Positions 23,551 to 31,951 of a DNA stretch of 37,976 bases are shown piece after piece. This stretch comes from DAOUCP01 sp034432155 (lineage in GTDB: Bacteria; Chloroflexota; Anaerolineae; Epilineales; Epilineaceae). Made by a program: the position numbers and the translations under genes. Where the stretch lies: positions 1-37,976 of the forward strand of contig DAOUCP010000065.1 of assembly GCA_034432155.1 (NCBI GenBank), read 5' to 3'. The notes beneath the pieces were generated by a model. It saw only the letters and a program-made list of their open reading frames with translations. It did not search any database and was not told the origin of the DNA. Position 1 is the stretch's first letter. Every line of letters begins with the position of its first letter.

Positions 23551-24420
23551 CTACGCTTCGGGAGGCAGCTCGACGGGCTCGGTGGCTGCGGGGGCTCGAT
23601 GCAGCAGATCGTGGCGCCACAGGATGATCAGCGCGGCCAAGATCATGGTGCCCACGCCGAGGAGCTGGGCGGCGGGCATCCCGGCAAGGAGCCAGGCATC
23701 GGGCCGCTGCCATTCGATCACATAGCGGCCACCGGCATAGAGAATGAGGTAGAGCATGGCCAGGTCGCCGTGTACGAGCCGATCGCGCCAGGCTCGGTTG
23801 ACGTACGCCAAAAGGAAGAACACGAGCAAGCACCACAGCGACTCGTACAGAAACGTGGGATGGAAGCGGGCGTCCAGGGGCTGGTCGACGAACGCCGGCA
23901 GCCGGTAGGCGGTGTCGATGGGCACGCCCCATGGCAGGTTCGTGGGATAGCCGTACAACTCCTGATTGAAGTAGTTCCCCCAGCGCCCGATTGCCTGCCC
24001 CAAAGGCAGCCCCAGCGCGGCCAGGTCGAGCCACTCGGCAAACCGCAGTTTCGCGAACTTGGTGTATACGAGGATGGCCAGGATGCCGCCGATCATGGCC
24101 CCGCCAATGCCGAGGCCCCGCAGGCCGCCGTTCCAGAAGGATACGATTTCACGCGGATGGGCGAGGTAATAGCTCAGGCTGGTGGCACCGCCTGCCGGTG
24201 AGGACAGGACGTGGTAGAGGCGGGCGCCGACCAGGCCGAAAACCATCACCAGGATCAGGGCATTCCACACATGGTCGGGATTGTGGCCCCGCCGTCGGGC
24301 TTGCCGGTCGGCGACGAAGGCGCCGACAAGGGTGCCCAACGTCACCAAGAGTCCGTACCAGTAGACCGGACGGTGAATACCCGGGATGGTGAAGGCCATG
24401 GGATCGGGTGGCGCAGGCAT
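23551..24420 (-). CDS. lgt: Prolipoprotein diacylglyceryl transferase
   Basis: Lgt moves diacylglycerol from phosphatidylglycerol to the lipobox cysteine of prolipoproteins, the first step of lipoprotein maturation in the membrane. The product is 289 residues with about seven membrane segments. The signature GRWGNYFNQELYG is at residues 145-157, with the essential Arg at 146. VYWYGLLVTLGTLVGAF near the N-terminus and HPTFLYESLW are also conserved. The start is preceded by GGGAGG on the minus strand. Lipobox proteins encoded at 33.3-34.4 kb are possible clients. Confidence 0.95.
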   Translation of the reverse strand: MPAPPDPMAFTIPGIHRPVYWYGLLVTLGTLVGAFVADRQARRRGHNPDHVWNALILVMVFGLVGARLYHVLSSPAGGATSLSYYLAHPREIVSFWNGGLRGLGIGGAMIGGILAILVYTKFAKLRFAEWLDLAALGLPLGQAIGRWGNYFNQELYGYPTNLPWGVPIDTAYRLPAFVDQPLDARFHPTFLYESLWCLLVFFLLAYVNRAWRDRLVHGDLAMLYLILYAGGRYVIEWQRPDAWLLAGMPAAQLLGVGTMILAALIILWRHDLLHRAPAATEPVELPPEA

Positions 24421-24509
24421 CGGTTCCTCCCGTTTCTGAGCAGTGGATCGATCGTCTCCCAGCTGGCGCCCTGAGGCGACATAAGCTCGGACCGGCCGGA
24501 AGCGGCAGG

Positions 24510-24538
24510 ATTATACGGGTGACCAAGACGGCGGTCAA
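24510..24538 (-). promoter_or_regulatory. Promoter of lgt
   Basis: On the minus strand, -35 TTGACC (24538-24533), exactly 17 nt, then perfect -10 TATAAT (24515-24510). Predicted start near 24503, leader about 83 nt. This is the best-matching promoter in the window. It is divergent from the promoter at 24647-24674. Confidence 0.75.
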
Positions 24539-24646
24539 TGGACCGCGCTAGCAGCGCAGCGGGCGTTTCGCCCGGTCCCGTGCGATGGACCTGGCGGCTT
24601 CGGTCATCGCTGGCCCAAACGATGGTCCGGCCTGGCGGCGCCTCGC

Positions 24647-24674
24647 TTGACAGCCAGCGGTGCACGGTTATGCT
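24647..24674 (+). promoter_or_regulatory. Promoter of the GT-C run
   Basis: -35 TTGACA at 24647-24652, 16-nt spacer, -10 TATGCT at 24669-24674. Predicted start near 24681. It fixes the first GT-C start at ATG 24703, because in-frame ATGs upstream (24538, 24670) would lie before or within the promoter. Confidence 0.6.
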
Positions 24675-24702
24675 GGCGCCGGCGAGGCCCTTGTCGACTG
24701 CC

Positions 24703-26772
24703 ATGAACCTGCCTGCTGCCCGCGTCCGCGCCTGCCGGCGCACCTCTGGCTACGGCCTGGCCGCGGTCGCGGTGGTGCTGGGGCTGGGCCTTGGCCTGCG
24801 GTTGGTTCGCTTGGGCGAGGTGCCGGCCGGCTTTCACCCCGACGAAGCCCACAATGCCCTCGATGCCTGGCGAATCCTGCATGGCTGGCGTCCCGCCTAT
24901 CTGCCCGGCAACAACGGTCGGGAGCCGCTCTTCATGTACGCCATGGCTCTTGTGTTTGCAGGTAGCGCCCCCACTGTGGCAACAGCCCGGTTGACGGCCG
25001 CCTTGGCCGGCGCGGCGGCCATCGCCGCCCAGGCCCTATTCGTCGCCAACTTGCCCCTCCCCTCGGCGCGCCGCATCGCGGTGCTGAGCGCAGCCGTGGT
25101 CAGTCTCTCCTTCTGGCCGGTCGCCCAATCGCGCTATGCCATTGAGGCGGTGGCCCTGCCGATGTGGATGGCGCTGGCGCTGGCAGGCTGGTGGCGACTG
25201 GTGCGTGCCGTCGTGGCCGGCGAAAGGCCAGCGCGGCTGGTGGGCCTTTGCCTCCTGACGGCAGCGTTGGTGGCGGGGGCCAACTACACGCACCTAATCG
25301 GCCGAATCCTCCTTCCGGTGATTCTTGTCCACGGCATCTGGCTTGGCCACCAGATGCGCCGGCGGGCCGTCGCCGGCTGGATGGGGCTTACCCTGGCCCT
25401 GGCCATGGTTCTGCTACTGCCGATGCTCCAGGTGTTCGTGCGGGAACCGTCGTGGTTCGTGCATCGCTCTAGCATCGTCAGCGTGTTCGGCCGCGAAGAG
25501 CGACCGCTCACCGCCATCGCCCAAAATGGCCTGCACCTCCTCGAGGCTGCCAACCTGCGGGGCGATGTCTCCTGGTCGCACAACCTGCGCAGCCGCCCGA
25601 TCTTCGATCCGCCGCTGGGCGTCCTGTACCTCGTGGGCCTCGGACTCTGGGGCCGGGATCTTCTGGGTCGGCGCGGGCTGTGGCCCCAGGCAGGGGCGGT
25701 GCTGCTAGGGTTGGCCTTGTTTCTCTCCGTTCTGCCCTCGCTGCTCAGCATCGGTGCGCCCAACTACACCCGTCTGGTCGGCACCTGGCCCGTCCTGTTC
25801 CTGCTCCCGGCGTGGGGGCTGCACGAGCTCACCGCCCGCCTGAGCCGCGGACGCGACTCCTTGTGGCTTGCTCTCTCGAGTGCCTTGCTGGGCCTGAGCC
25901 TGCTCTGGACGGTGACCGACTACTTCGGTCGCTACGCCACGCAGCCGCAAGTGGCGACGGCCTTCCTGGCTCCTGTGCGCAGCCGCGGCCAGATCGTCGC
26001 CGAGTTCGCCGTCCACGGGCCGACGTATGCCATGCCCGCACTCTGGCAGCAGTCGGTGGTGCGCTTCCTGTGCTTGGGCCATGCCGTGCGCTCGTTCGAC
26101 CCTGCAGGAGGCTTCGTCATTCCCCAGCAGGCCCAAGCGGATCACGCCCGCGAACTCGCCACCGCCGTGCGCTACCTCTGTGATCCGGCGGAGTTCGATC
26201 GCTGCACGGCCGTTGCCAGGGCCAAACGCTTGCCCTCTGTGCGTTGGTCGGTGCTGGGCGACGAACGCGGCCTGCCCGTGCTCGGCGTGCTCGAGCTGCC
26301 GGCAGGCAGTGCGCTACCAGCGTGGGTTCAGCCGCTGCCAAGCGGCAACCCAGTGTTCGGTCAGGCCATCGAGCTGTGCGGTCTGCAGGTCACCATGGCA
26401 GACGAGTTGGCCGACCAGGCGGCTATGCGCTCCAGTAGCCGGGGGAGGCTGAGGATTGCCGCCTGCTGGCGGGCGCGCGGCGCTACGAAGCGCGATCACA
26501 ACTTCTTCTTCCACGTTCTGGACAGCACCGGGCGATCCGTCGCCCAGGCCGATGGATCGCCGCTGGGCGGCTCGTATCCGACAGACACGTGGCTGCCGGG
26601 CGACATCGTGTTGCAGTGGCTAGAACTGACAGTCGACGAGGCTGTCGCCCCCGGGCCGTTGCAGGTGCGCACCGGCTTCTACGATTGGCGGACCCTGGAC
26701 CGATTGCCGCTGCCCGAAAGCTACGACAACGCCTTCGAGCTGAACAGCGGTGTGGCGATGGACGGCCTTTAG
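24703..26772 (+). CDS. GT39/ArnT-like GT-C glycosyltransferase
   Basis: The product is 689 residues with a first membrane helix at YGLAAVAVVLGLGLGLRLVR, then the extracytoplasmic catalytic loop GFHPDEAHNALDAWRILHGW, whose Asp-Glu pair is the expected catalytic acid motif of the GT-C PMT/ArnT group. NNGREPLFMYAMALVF follows. The central part is a run of membrane helices. The C-terminal ~250 residues are soluble and end in a beta-sandwich-like part (FFFHVLDSTGRSVAQADGSP; TDTWLPGDIVLQWLELTV). The donor is presumably a polyprenyl-phosphate sugar; donor and acceptor are unknown. It is the first of three GT-C genes with a 6-nt gap to the next. Confidence 0.8.
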   Translation: MNLPAARVRACRRTSGYGLAAVAVVLGLGLGLRLVRLGEVPAGFHPDEAHNALDAWRILHGWRPAYLPGNNGREPLFMYAMALVFAGSAPTVATARLTAALAGAAAIAAQALFVANLPLPSARRIAVLSAAVVSLSFWPVAQSRYAIEAVALPMWMALALAGWWRLVRAVVAGERPARLVGLCLLTAALVAGANYTHLIGRILLPVILVHGIWLGHQMRRRAVAGWMGLTLALAMVLLLPMLQVFVREPSWFVHRSSIVSVFGREERPLTAIAQNGLHLLEAANLRGDVSWSHNLRSRPIFDPPLGVLYLVGLGLWGRDLLGRRGLWPQAGAVLLGLALFLSVLPSLLSIGAPNYTRLVGTWPVLFLLPAWGLHELTARLSRGRDSLWLALSSALLGLSLLWTVTDYFGRYATQPQVATAFLAPVRSRGQIVAEFAVHGPTYAMPALWQQSVVRFLCLGHAVRSFDPAGGFVIPQQAQADHARELATAVRYLCDPAEFDRCTAVARAKRLPSVRWSVLGDERGLPVLGVLELPAGSALPAWVQPLPSGNPVFGQAIELCGLQVTMADELADQAAMRSSSRGRLRIAACWRARGATKRDHNFFFHVLDSTGRSVAQADGSPLGGSYPTDTWLPGDIVLQWLELTVDEAVAPGPLQVRTGFYDWRTLDRLPLPESYDNAFELNSGVAMDGL

Positions 26773-26778
26773 GTTGCC

Positions 26779-28194
26779 ATGGGCATGTCGAACGGTCCGA
26801 GATGGCAGCGTGCCGTCCTGTTGATCGTTGCCGTGGCCGTCAGCGTGGCCTTCGCCGTGCGAGCTGGGCAGCATGCTGACCGCTGGAACAACAACCTGCA
26901 GGCCTTCGACCAAGGCGCCTACCTGCACTTTGCGCAAAAGGTCCATGGCACGGGCTTCGGCTATTGGACGGATGGGGCCCGCGGCCCGGCCTATCCCTTC
27001 CTGTTGGCACTCCTCGTGCGGCCGGGAGTCACCGATGAGGAGCACTTCGCCCTGGCGCGAAAGCTCAGCATCGCCCTGGCACTCGTTGCGCTCACCGTCC
27101 TGGGGTTTCTCCTGTGCCGCTGGCTGCCGCGTCATGCCGCGCTGAATGTACTGTGGATCAGCACCTTCTCGGTGTTCCTCTTCCGCGCCCCGTATGTTCA
27201 GCCAGAGCCCCTCTTCTACGTCGCCTTCCTCGCCGGCTTCGTGTTGGCTTGGCAGTCGCTGGTCGCACCTGGCATCCAGAGCGGCGCCAAGGCGGGAGTG
27301 GCCCTCGGCCTGGCGCACCTGTTGAAGCCGGCCACGTTGCCGGCGCTTGGTTTGCTCGTGATGGCGGGTTTGGGCGGTGCCCTGGCCTCTCTCGTCCGGT
27401 GGTCCCGGCGCTCGTGGCTGGCCAGGGACCGCGTGCGGAGCGTCCCGCCCTCGACCGGTGGGCATCCGCCCGATGCCATGGCGAGTGACGGTACCGCGGC
27501 AGTAAGCCAGCTGGCCACGCTGCTGGCTACCATCGGCGCCTTCCTCGTCGTGGTTGCACCCTACCTCGTCGCGAACGTGCGGACCTTTGGGCGGCCTTTT
27601 TACAACGTCAATACGACGTTCTATCTCTGGTACGATTCCTGGGAGGAAGTGAAGGCCGGTACCCGAGCGCACGGCGACCGCACTGGTTGGCCGCAGATGC
27701 CCGCGGAAGAGATGCCCAGCCTGGCGCACTATCTCGCCACGCACAGCGCAGCCGACGTGCTGCGCCGCTTCGCCGTCGGAGGTCGGCAGCTGTTGACGGA
27801 CGGCCTCGCCTCCCGTGGCTATGGCCGGTATGCCTTCCTCTATGCCCTGGCCGCCCTCGTGTCGGCGGCCACCGACCGCCGCCGCGTGCTCGCTCGGCTG
27901 CGGGCCTGCCCGGGGGCCGCTCTCTTCGGCACTTCGTTCTTCGTCGTTTACCTGGCTGGCTTCGCCTGGTTTGGGCCCATCAATTACGGCGAGCGTCTGA
28001 TCCAGTCGCTGGTCTTGCCCTGGCTGTACGCCTGCGCCGTGGTCGTCCATCGATCCGCGGGCCCTGTGGTGGCACTGCCTGGCCGCGTTCTTTCGTGGGC
28101 AAGAGGGACGGAGATGGCGATCACCGCGCTGGCGATACCGGACGGTATCCTGGCTTTCGGCTGGCGCATTCTGCGACTGGCGGGGGGACCCTGA
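26779..28194 (+). CDS. GT-C-type membrane glycosyltransferase-like protein
   Basis: The product is 471 residues, polytopic. After the first helix (AVLLIVAVAVSVAFAV) comes the loop NLQAFDQGAYLHFAQKVHGT and then DGARGPAYPFLLALLV, the place where GT-C enzymes carry their acidic motif; only one Asp (FDQGAYL) is seen instead of Asp-Glu. Later, APYLVANVRTFGRPFYNVNT and YGERLIQSLVLPWLYACAVV fit other GT39-like proteins. No soluble C-terminal domain is present. It lies 6 nt after the first GT-C gene, and the next gene begins 2 nt after its stop, so the three form an operon. Confidence 0.7.
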   Translation: MGMSNGPRWQRAVLLIVAVAVSVAFAVRAGQHADRWNNNLQAFDQGAYLHFAQKVHGTGFGYWTDGARGPAYPFLLALLVRPGVTDEEHFALARKLSIALALVALTVLGFLLCRWLPRHAALNVLWISTFSVFLFRAPYVQPEPLFYVAFLAGFVLAWQSLVAPGIQSGAKAGVALGLAHLLKPATLPALGLLVMAGLGGALASLVRWSRRSWLARDRVRSVPPSTGGHPPDAMASDGTAAVSQLATLLATIGAFLVVVAPYLVANVRTFGRPFYNVNTTFYLWYDSWEEVKAGTRAHGDRTGWPQMPAEEMPSLAHYLATHSAADVLRRFAVGGRQLLTDGLASRGYGRYAFLYALAALVSAATDRRRVLARLRACPGAALFGTSFFVVYLAGFAWFGPINYGERLIQSLVLPWLYACAVVVHRSAGPVVALPGRVLSWARGTEMAITALAIPDGILAFGWRILRLAGGP

Positions 28195-28196
28195 CG

Positions 28197-30182
28197 GTGG
28201 CGCGGCCAATCGGCGACCGCCAGGAACTGCCGCGCGCCGCGGCAGGGCACGTTCGGCGTCGGCTCGGCTCCGGACCGCTTTCCGACCGCCCAAGTCTCGT
28301 TTGGACGCTGGGCGCCCTGGGGCTGTGCCTCATGGCCTTCGGCTTGCGAGCCTACCGGTTGGATGGCCAGAGCCTCTGGAGCGATGAGTCGATCAGCCTG
28401 GAGCGAGCGACCCAACCGCTGCCGGTCATGCTCCGCGAGCTGCCCGTCGAGCATGCGCCGCTTTATTTCGTCCTCTTGCACGGCTGGCTGCGGCTTGCCG
28501 GCAGCAGCGATTTCGCGCTCCGCTATCCGTCGCTGTGGATGGGTGTTCTGGCAGTTCCCCTCGTTTCGGCCCTGGGTCGGCGGCTGCTTGGCCGGCGGCT
28601 AGGCCTGCTGGCCGGTTTGCTGCTAACGGTGCAACCACTCGCCCTGTGGTATAGCCAGGAGGCGCGCATGTATGCCCTGGCCACCGCCACCGGCGTAGCC
28701 GCTCTTTGGCTGCTGGCGGTGGGCTTGCAGGGACGCGGGCGCTGGCCTTGGCTGGGTTACTCGCTGGCGGGCGCAGCCACCCTATACACCCATTACTATG
28801 GCGGCCTCATCGTGGCTATCGGTCTCCTGTTTGGCCTGGTGTGCCTCTGGCTTGGGCCAAGCCGCAATCGCGGTGGGCGCCGGCTGCCGTTCTTCGTGCG
28901 GAGCGGGGCTGTCCCCGCCTGGCCGGCCTTCGCGGCGGCGGAAGCTGGCATCGGCCTATTGTTCCTGCCATGGCTGCCGCGCGCCGTTGGGGTTCTGGGC
29001 TTCCCAGGCTGGCGCCCGCCCGTCGGCGGCACGGAGCTAGCTCGCATCCTCCTCGTCCGCTTTCCGCTGGGCCCCACCCTGCCGGCTGGCATTGGGCTCG
29101 GCCTCGGGGCCGCGCAGTTCGCCACCGTCCTCGTCGGTCTGGTCTCGGCCGCACAGGATCTCGGGCGCCGCCGACGGCTCGGCGGTGCCAGCCTGCTTCT
29201 CGTCAGTGCGGCCGTCACCACCGTCGCCTTGGCCGCAATCCTGCACTGGCGGGCGGACATTCACGAACGCTACCTGCTGCCGATAGCTCCTCTTTGGTGC
29301 CTTGCCCTAGCGGTTGGGCTGGTGACCCTATGGCGACACGAGCGCGCCCTGGCGGCGACGATGGGGTTCTTGATTCTGGCCTCGAACGGCTGGTCCTTGG
29401 CCAACCACTACTTCGACAGCAGCTATGCCAAACCTGACTACCGGGACTACACGGCCTATGTCGTGGCCCGAGCCACTCCCCACGATGCGTTGGTCCTCTA
29501 TGGTCCCGGCTACTTCCTCACCAAGCGGTATGGCGGCGAGCAGTTGCCCAAGATCATCAACCTGCTGTCGCGCGAGAATCGGAAGCGATCGGCAGCCGGC
29601 ATCGAGGTCTTGCTGGCCGAGGTGGTCGAGGAGCACCCCATTGTGTGGCTTGCCATCCAGGGGCGGGAGAGCGGCGCCATCGGAGAGTGGTTCGCCCGCA
29701 ACGGGTTCCTCCTGGAAGGGGGTTGGCGGACGGGTCTGCTCCTCTGCCGCTACGTATTTCCGCGAACTCCTGATCCTCCGTGGCAGGTTATCTCGCCGCG
29801 GGCTGGCCGGGGAGGCGTGGGTCTGACTGGCTTCGCGCGGCTTCTGGTACTGGCCGGGAAGCCGATGGTCCTGGTAGCGGTGCGCGTGAAGCCGCAGCAC
29901 GCGGAAGATCTCGGGCCACTGCGGGTATCGGCGCGGTGGATGGACGAGAAGGGCATCTCGGTGGTGGTCCACGATGTGGACTGCGTTCCGGTCGCGCCTT
30001 GTCCCGATGGCAACGCGGCGGTCCGTTGCGGCTACGTGGCGCGCGTTGCCTTGCCGCTGACGCCGGCGACCGGCGGTGCGTCCGGCCGCGTCGCGATCGT
30101 GGTTTACCGCGCCCTGGACGGGGTGGTCCTTGCCGAGGCCACCCTGGCCCGACTCGGCACGCGACGTTCCGCGCCGCCCTAG
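28197..30182 (+). CDS. GT39-like GT-C glycosyltransferase
   Basis: The product is 661 residues from GTG 28197, 2 nt after the previous stop, with a weak G-rich ribosome site upstream. The catalytic loop is clear: RLDGQSLWSDESISLERATQ carries the Asp-Glu pair, followed by EHAPLYFVLLHGWLRLAGSS, the HPPLY-type motif of the PMT family. Around a dozen helices follow, then a soluble C-terminal region with YTAYVVARATPHDALVLYGP and a terminal beta-rich part. The frame stays open far upstream inside the preceding gene, but that is shadow sequence. The stop codon shares CTAG with the convergent gene's stop. Confidence 0.78.
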   Translation: MARPIGDRQELPRAAAGHVRRRLGSGPLSDRPSLVWTLGALGLCLMAFGLRAYRLDGQSLWSDESISLERATQPLPVMLRELPVEHAPLYFVLLHGWLRLAGSSDFALRYPSLWMGVLAVPLVSALGRRLLGRRLGLLAGLLLTVQPLALWYSQEARMYALATATGVAALWLLAVGLQGRGRWPWLGYSLAGAATLYTHYYGGLIVAIGLLFGLVCLWLGPSRNRGGRRLPFFVRSGAVPAWPAFAAAEAGIGLLFLPWLPRAVGVLGFPGWRPPVGGTELARILLVRFPLGPTLPAGIGLGLGAAQFATVLVGLVSAAQDLGRRRRLGGASLLLVSAAVTTVALAAILHWRADIHERYLLPIAPLWCLALAVGLVTLWRHERALAATMGFLILASNGWSLANHYFDSSYAKPDYRDYTAYVVARATPHDALVLYGPGYFLTKRYGGEQLPKIINLLSRENRKRSAAGIEVLLAEVVEEHPIVWLAIQGRESGAIGEWFARNGFLLEGGWRTGLLLCRYVFPRTPDPPWQVISPRAGRGGVGLTGFARLLVLAGKPMVLVAVRVKPQHAEDLGPLRVSARWMDEKGISVVVHDVDCVPVAPCPDGNAAVRCGYVARVALPLTPATGGASGRVAIVVYRALDGVVLAEATLARLGTRRSAPP

Positions 30183-30550
30183 CGGCGGGTGCCGGGCAGG
30201 ATCATCGAGAGAACGGTCCCCACGGCGCTGACGATCACCGATCCCAGCACCGCTGACAGCACGCCATCGATCCGAAAGCCACCGTCCAGAACTTGCGAGG
30301 ACAGCCAGCCTGCCAGCCAGAAACAGAACGCGTTGATCACCAGCAGGAACAGGCCGAGTGTCGAGATCACGAGCGGCGTGCCCAGGCAGCCGAGGATCGG
30401 TCGAACCGTCGCGTTGACCAGTCCGAGCAAGAGCGCCATGACCAGGACGACGGTCACGCCATGGCCCTCGACGGTGATGCCGGGCAAGACCCAGGCAGCG
30501 GCGGCCACCGCAGCCGCGGCGATCGCCCAGCGAATAAGCAAACGACTCAT
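30179..30550 (-). CDS. Phage holin superfamily IV / YvlD-like membrane protein
   Basis: The product is 123 residues with four hydrophobic segments, matching the small family with LLLGLVNATVRPILGCLGTP and LVISTLGLFLLVINAFCFWL as its core. Despite the name most members are chromosomal membrane proteins of unknown function (YvlD-like); nothing here suggests lysis. The ATG overlaps the rimO stop by 4 nt, so it is the third gene of an apgM-rimO operon. Its stop codon overlaps the stop of the convergent GT-C gene. Confidence 0.88.
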   Translation of the reverse strand: MSRLLIRWAIAAAAVAAAAWVLPGITVEGHGVTVVLVMALLLGLVNATVRPILGCLGTPLVISTLGLFLLVINAFCFWLAGWLSSQVLDGGFRIDGVLSAVLGSVIVSAVGTVLSMILPGTRR

Positions 30551-31935
30551 GAGCTGCCCTTTTCCTCTCTCTCGGACAGCTCGTTGGGGTCCCCAAGGCG
30601 CTGTCCGAACAGGTCGTAGGCGGTGGCATGCTGAATGCGCACCGGCACGAGCGAACCAAGTGGCGCATCATTCGTCACTACCGTCAGGCCGTCAACTTCC
30701 GGTGCGTCGCGATACGTGCGCCCGACGGCGACCCCGTCGCCGCGACCCTCGACGAGGACGTCGAGTGTCCGACCGACCAGCGATCGATGATGCTCGAGGG
30801 AGATCGCTTGCTGGCAAGCCAACAGCTCCCGCCGCCGCTCCTCCTTGCCGGCTTGAGGGATGGGATCGCCAAGGCTGGCGGCCGGGGTGCCGACCTCGGG
30901 CGAGTAGCAGAACACGCCGACGTGGTCGAACCGCATGGTCTCCACGAAGGCCAGCAAGCGGCGAAAGGCCGCCTCCGACTCACCCGGATAGCCGACAATG
31001 AAGGTGGAGCGCAGGGCAATCCCCGGCAGCGCAGTGCGCAAGCGTTCGATCAACCGTTGGCTGGCGGCGATGTGGCTCGGCCTGCCCATGGCTCGGAGAA
31101 CCGCACCGTCGGCGTGTTGCAGGGGCAAATCGAGATAGGGCACCACTTGGGGCAGCTCGGCCATGACGGCGATGAGCCGGTCACTGAGGCTGCTTGGATG
31201 GGCATACAAGATGCGGAGCCAATCGAGGTCTGGCGCCGCGGCGGCGATGGCCGTCAGCAGCTCGGCTAGCCCCTCGGTCAGGCCAAGGTCACGCCCGTAG
31301 TCGGTCGTCTCTTGCGCGATGAGCACCACCTCGCGGACGCCCTGGTCGCGAAGCCGCCGCACATCGTCAAGGATGGCGGCCATGGGGCGACTGACAGTCG
31401 GCCCCTTGATGAGCGGGATGGCGCAGAAGGCGCAGTGCCGCCGACAGCCGTCGGCGATTTTCAGGTAAGCGCTCGGCCCCCGGACGCACGGTTGCGGCTC
31501 CCGACCCGGGCAGCCAGCGGGTGCCGCACCGACACGACACACATCCGTTTGGCCATTGGCGAGACAGCCCACGACCTCGGCCACCTCCGACCACCGACGC
31601 GTGCCCAAGAGCGCATCAACGCCCGGCACGGCAGAGCTGAGTCTTCCTTGCCAGCGCTCGGCAAGACATCCCGCGGCCACCAGGCGCTGCGAGCCAGCCT
31701 TCGCCTGGCCCAGCTGACGCAAGACATTCAGCGATTCGTGGCGCGCGGGTCGGATGAAGGCGCAGGTGTTGACGATCACCACCCCAGCGCGCTCTGGGTC
31801 GGTCACCAACTCGTGGCCAGCCTGGCGCAGCAGCGCCGCCATGGACTCGCTGTCGACTGCGTTCTTGGGGCAGCCGAGGGTAACAATGCACACCGGCGGT
31901 CGGTCGGCGGCCGAGCGGTTGGGCAGGCCAGCCAT
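30547..31935 (-). CDS. rimO: Ribosomal protein S12 methylthiotransferase RimO
   Basis: RimO is a radical-SAM enzyme with two iron-sulfur clusters that adds a methylthio group to an Asp of ribosomal protein S12. The product is 462 residues from ATG 31935. The N-terminal cluster cysteines are C22 (TLGCPKNAVDSE, the RimO form rather than MiaB's), C58 and C90. The radical-SAM CxxxCxxC is C164, C168 and C171. A C-terminal TRAM domain begins near LVGRTLDVLVEG. An in-frame ATG at 32067 would place 44 unrelated residues inside apgM; GGGGAG 11 nt before 31935 supports the shorter form. Confidence 0.94.
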   Translation of the reverse strand: MAGLPNRSAADRPPVCIVTLGCPKNAVDSESMAALLRQAGHELVTDPERAGVVIVNTCAFIRPARHESLNVLRQLGQAKAGSQRLVAAGCLAERWQGRLSSAVPGVDALLGTRRWSEVAEVVGCLANGQTDVCRVGAAPAGCPGREPQPCVRGPSAYLKIADGCRRHCAFCAIPLIKGPTVSRPMAAILDDVRRLRDQGVREVVLIAQETTDYGRDLGLTEGLAELLTAIAAAAPDLDWLRILYAHPSSLSDRLIAVMAELPQVVPYLDLPLQHADGAVLRAMGRPSHIAASQRLIERLRTALPGIALRSTFIVGYPGESEAAFRRLLAFVETMRFDHVGVFCYSPEVGTPAASLGDPIPQAGKEERRRELLACQQAISLEHHRSLVGRTLDVLVEGRGDGVAVGRTYRDAPEVDGLTVVTNDAPLGSLVPVRIQHATAYDLFGQRLGDPNELSEREEKGSS

Positions 31936-31951
31936 CGCCGGACAGTCTCCC

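Noticed and set aside
24538..24702. 55-codon extension of the first GT-C gene.
   Set aside because: It contains the gene's own promoter at 24647-24674, and the protein logically begins at ATG 24703 before the first membrane helix.
27687..28196. Upstream extension of the third GT-C gene inside the second.
   Set aside because: It is fully covered by the second GT-C gene in another frame and reads as Arg/Pro/Gly-rich shadow sequence; GTG 28197 fits the operon spacing.
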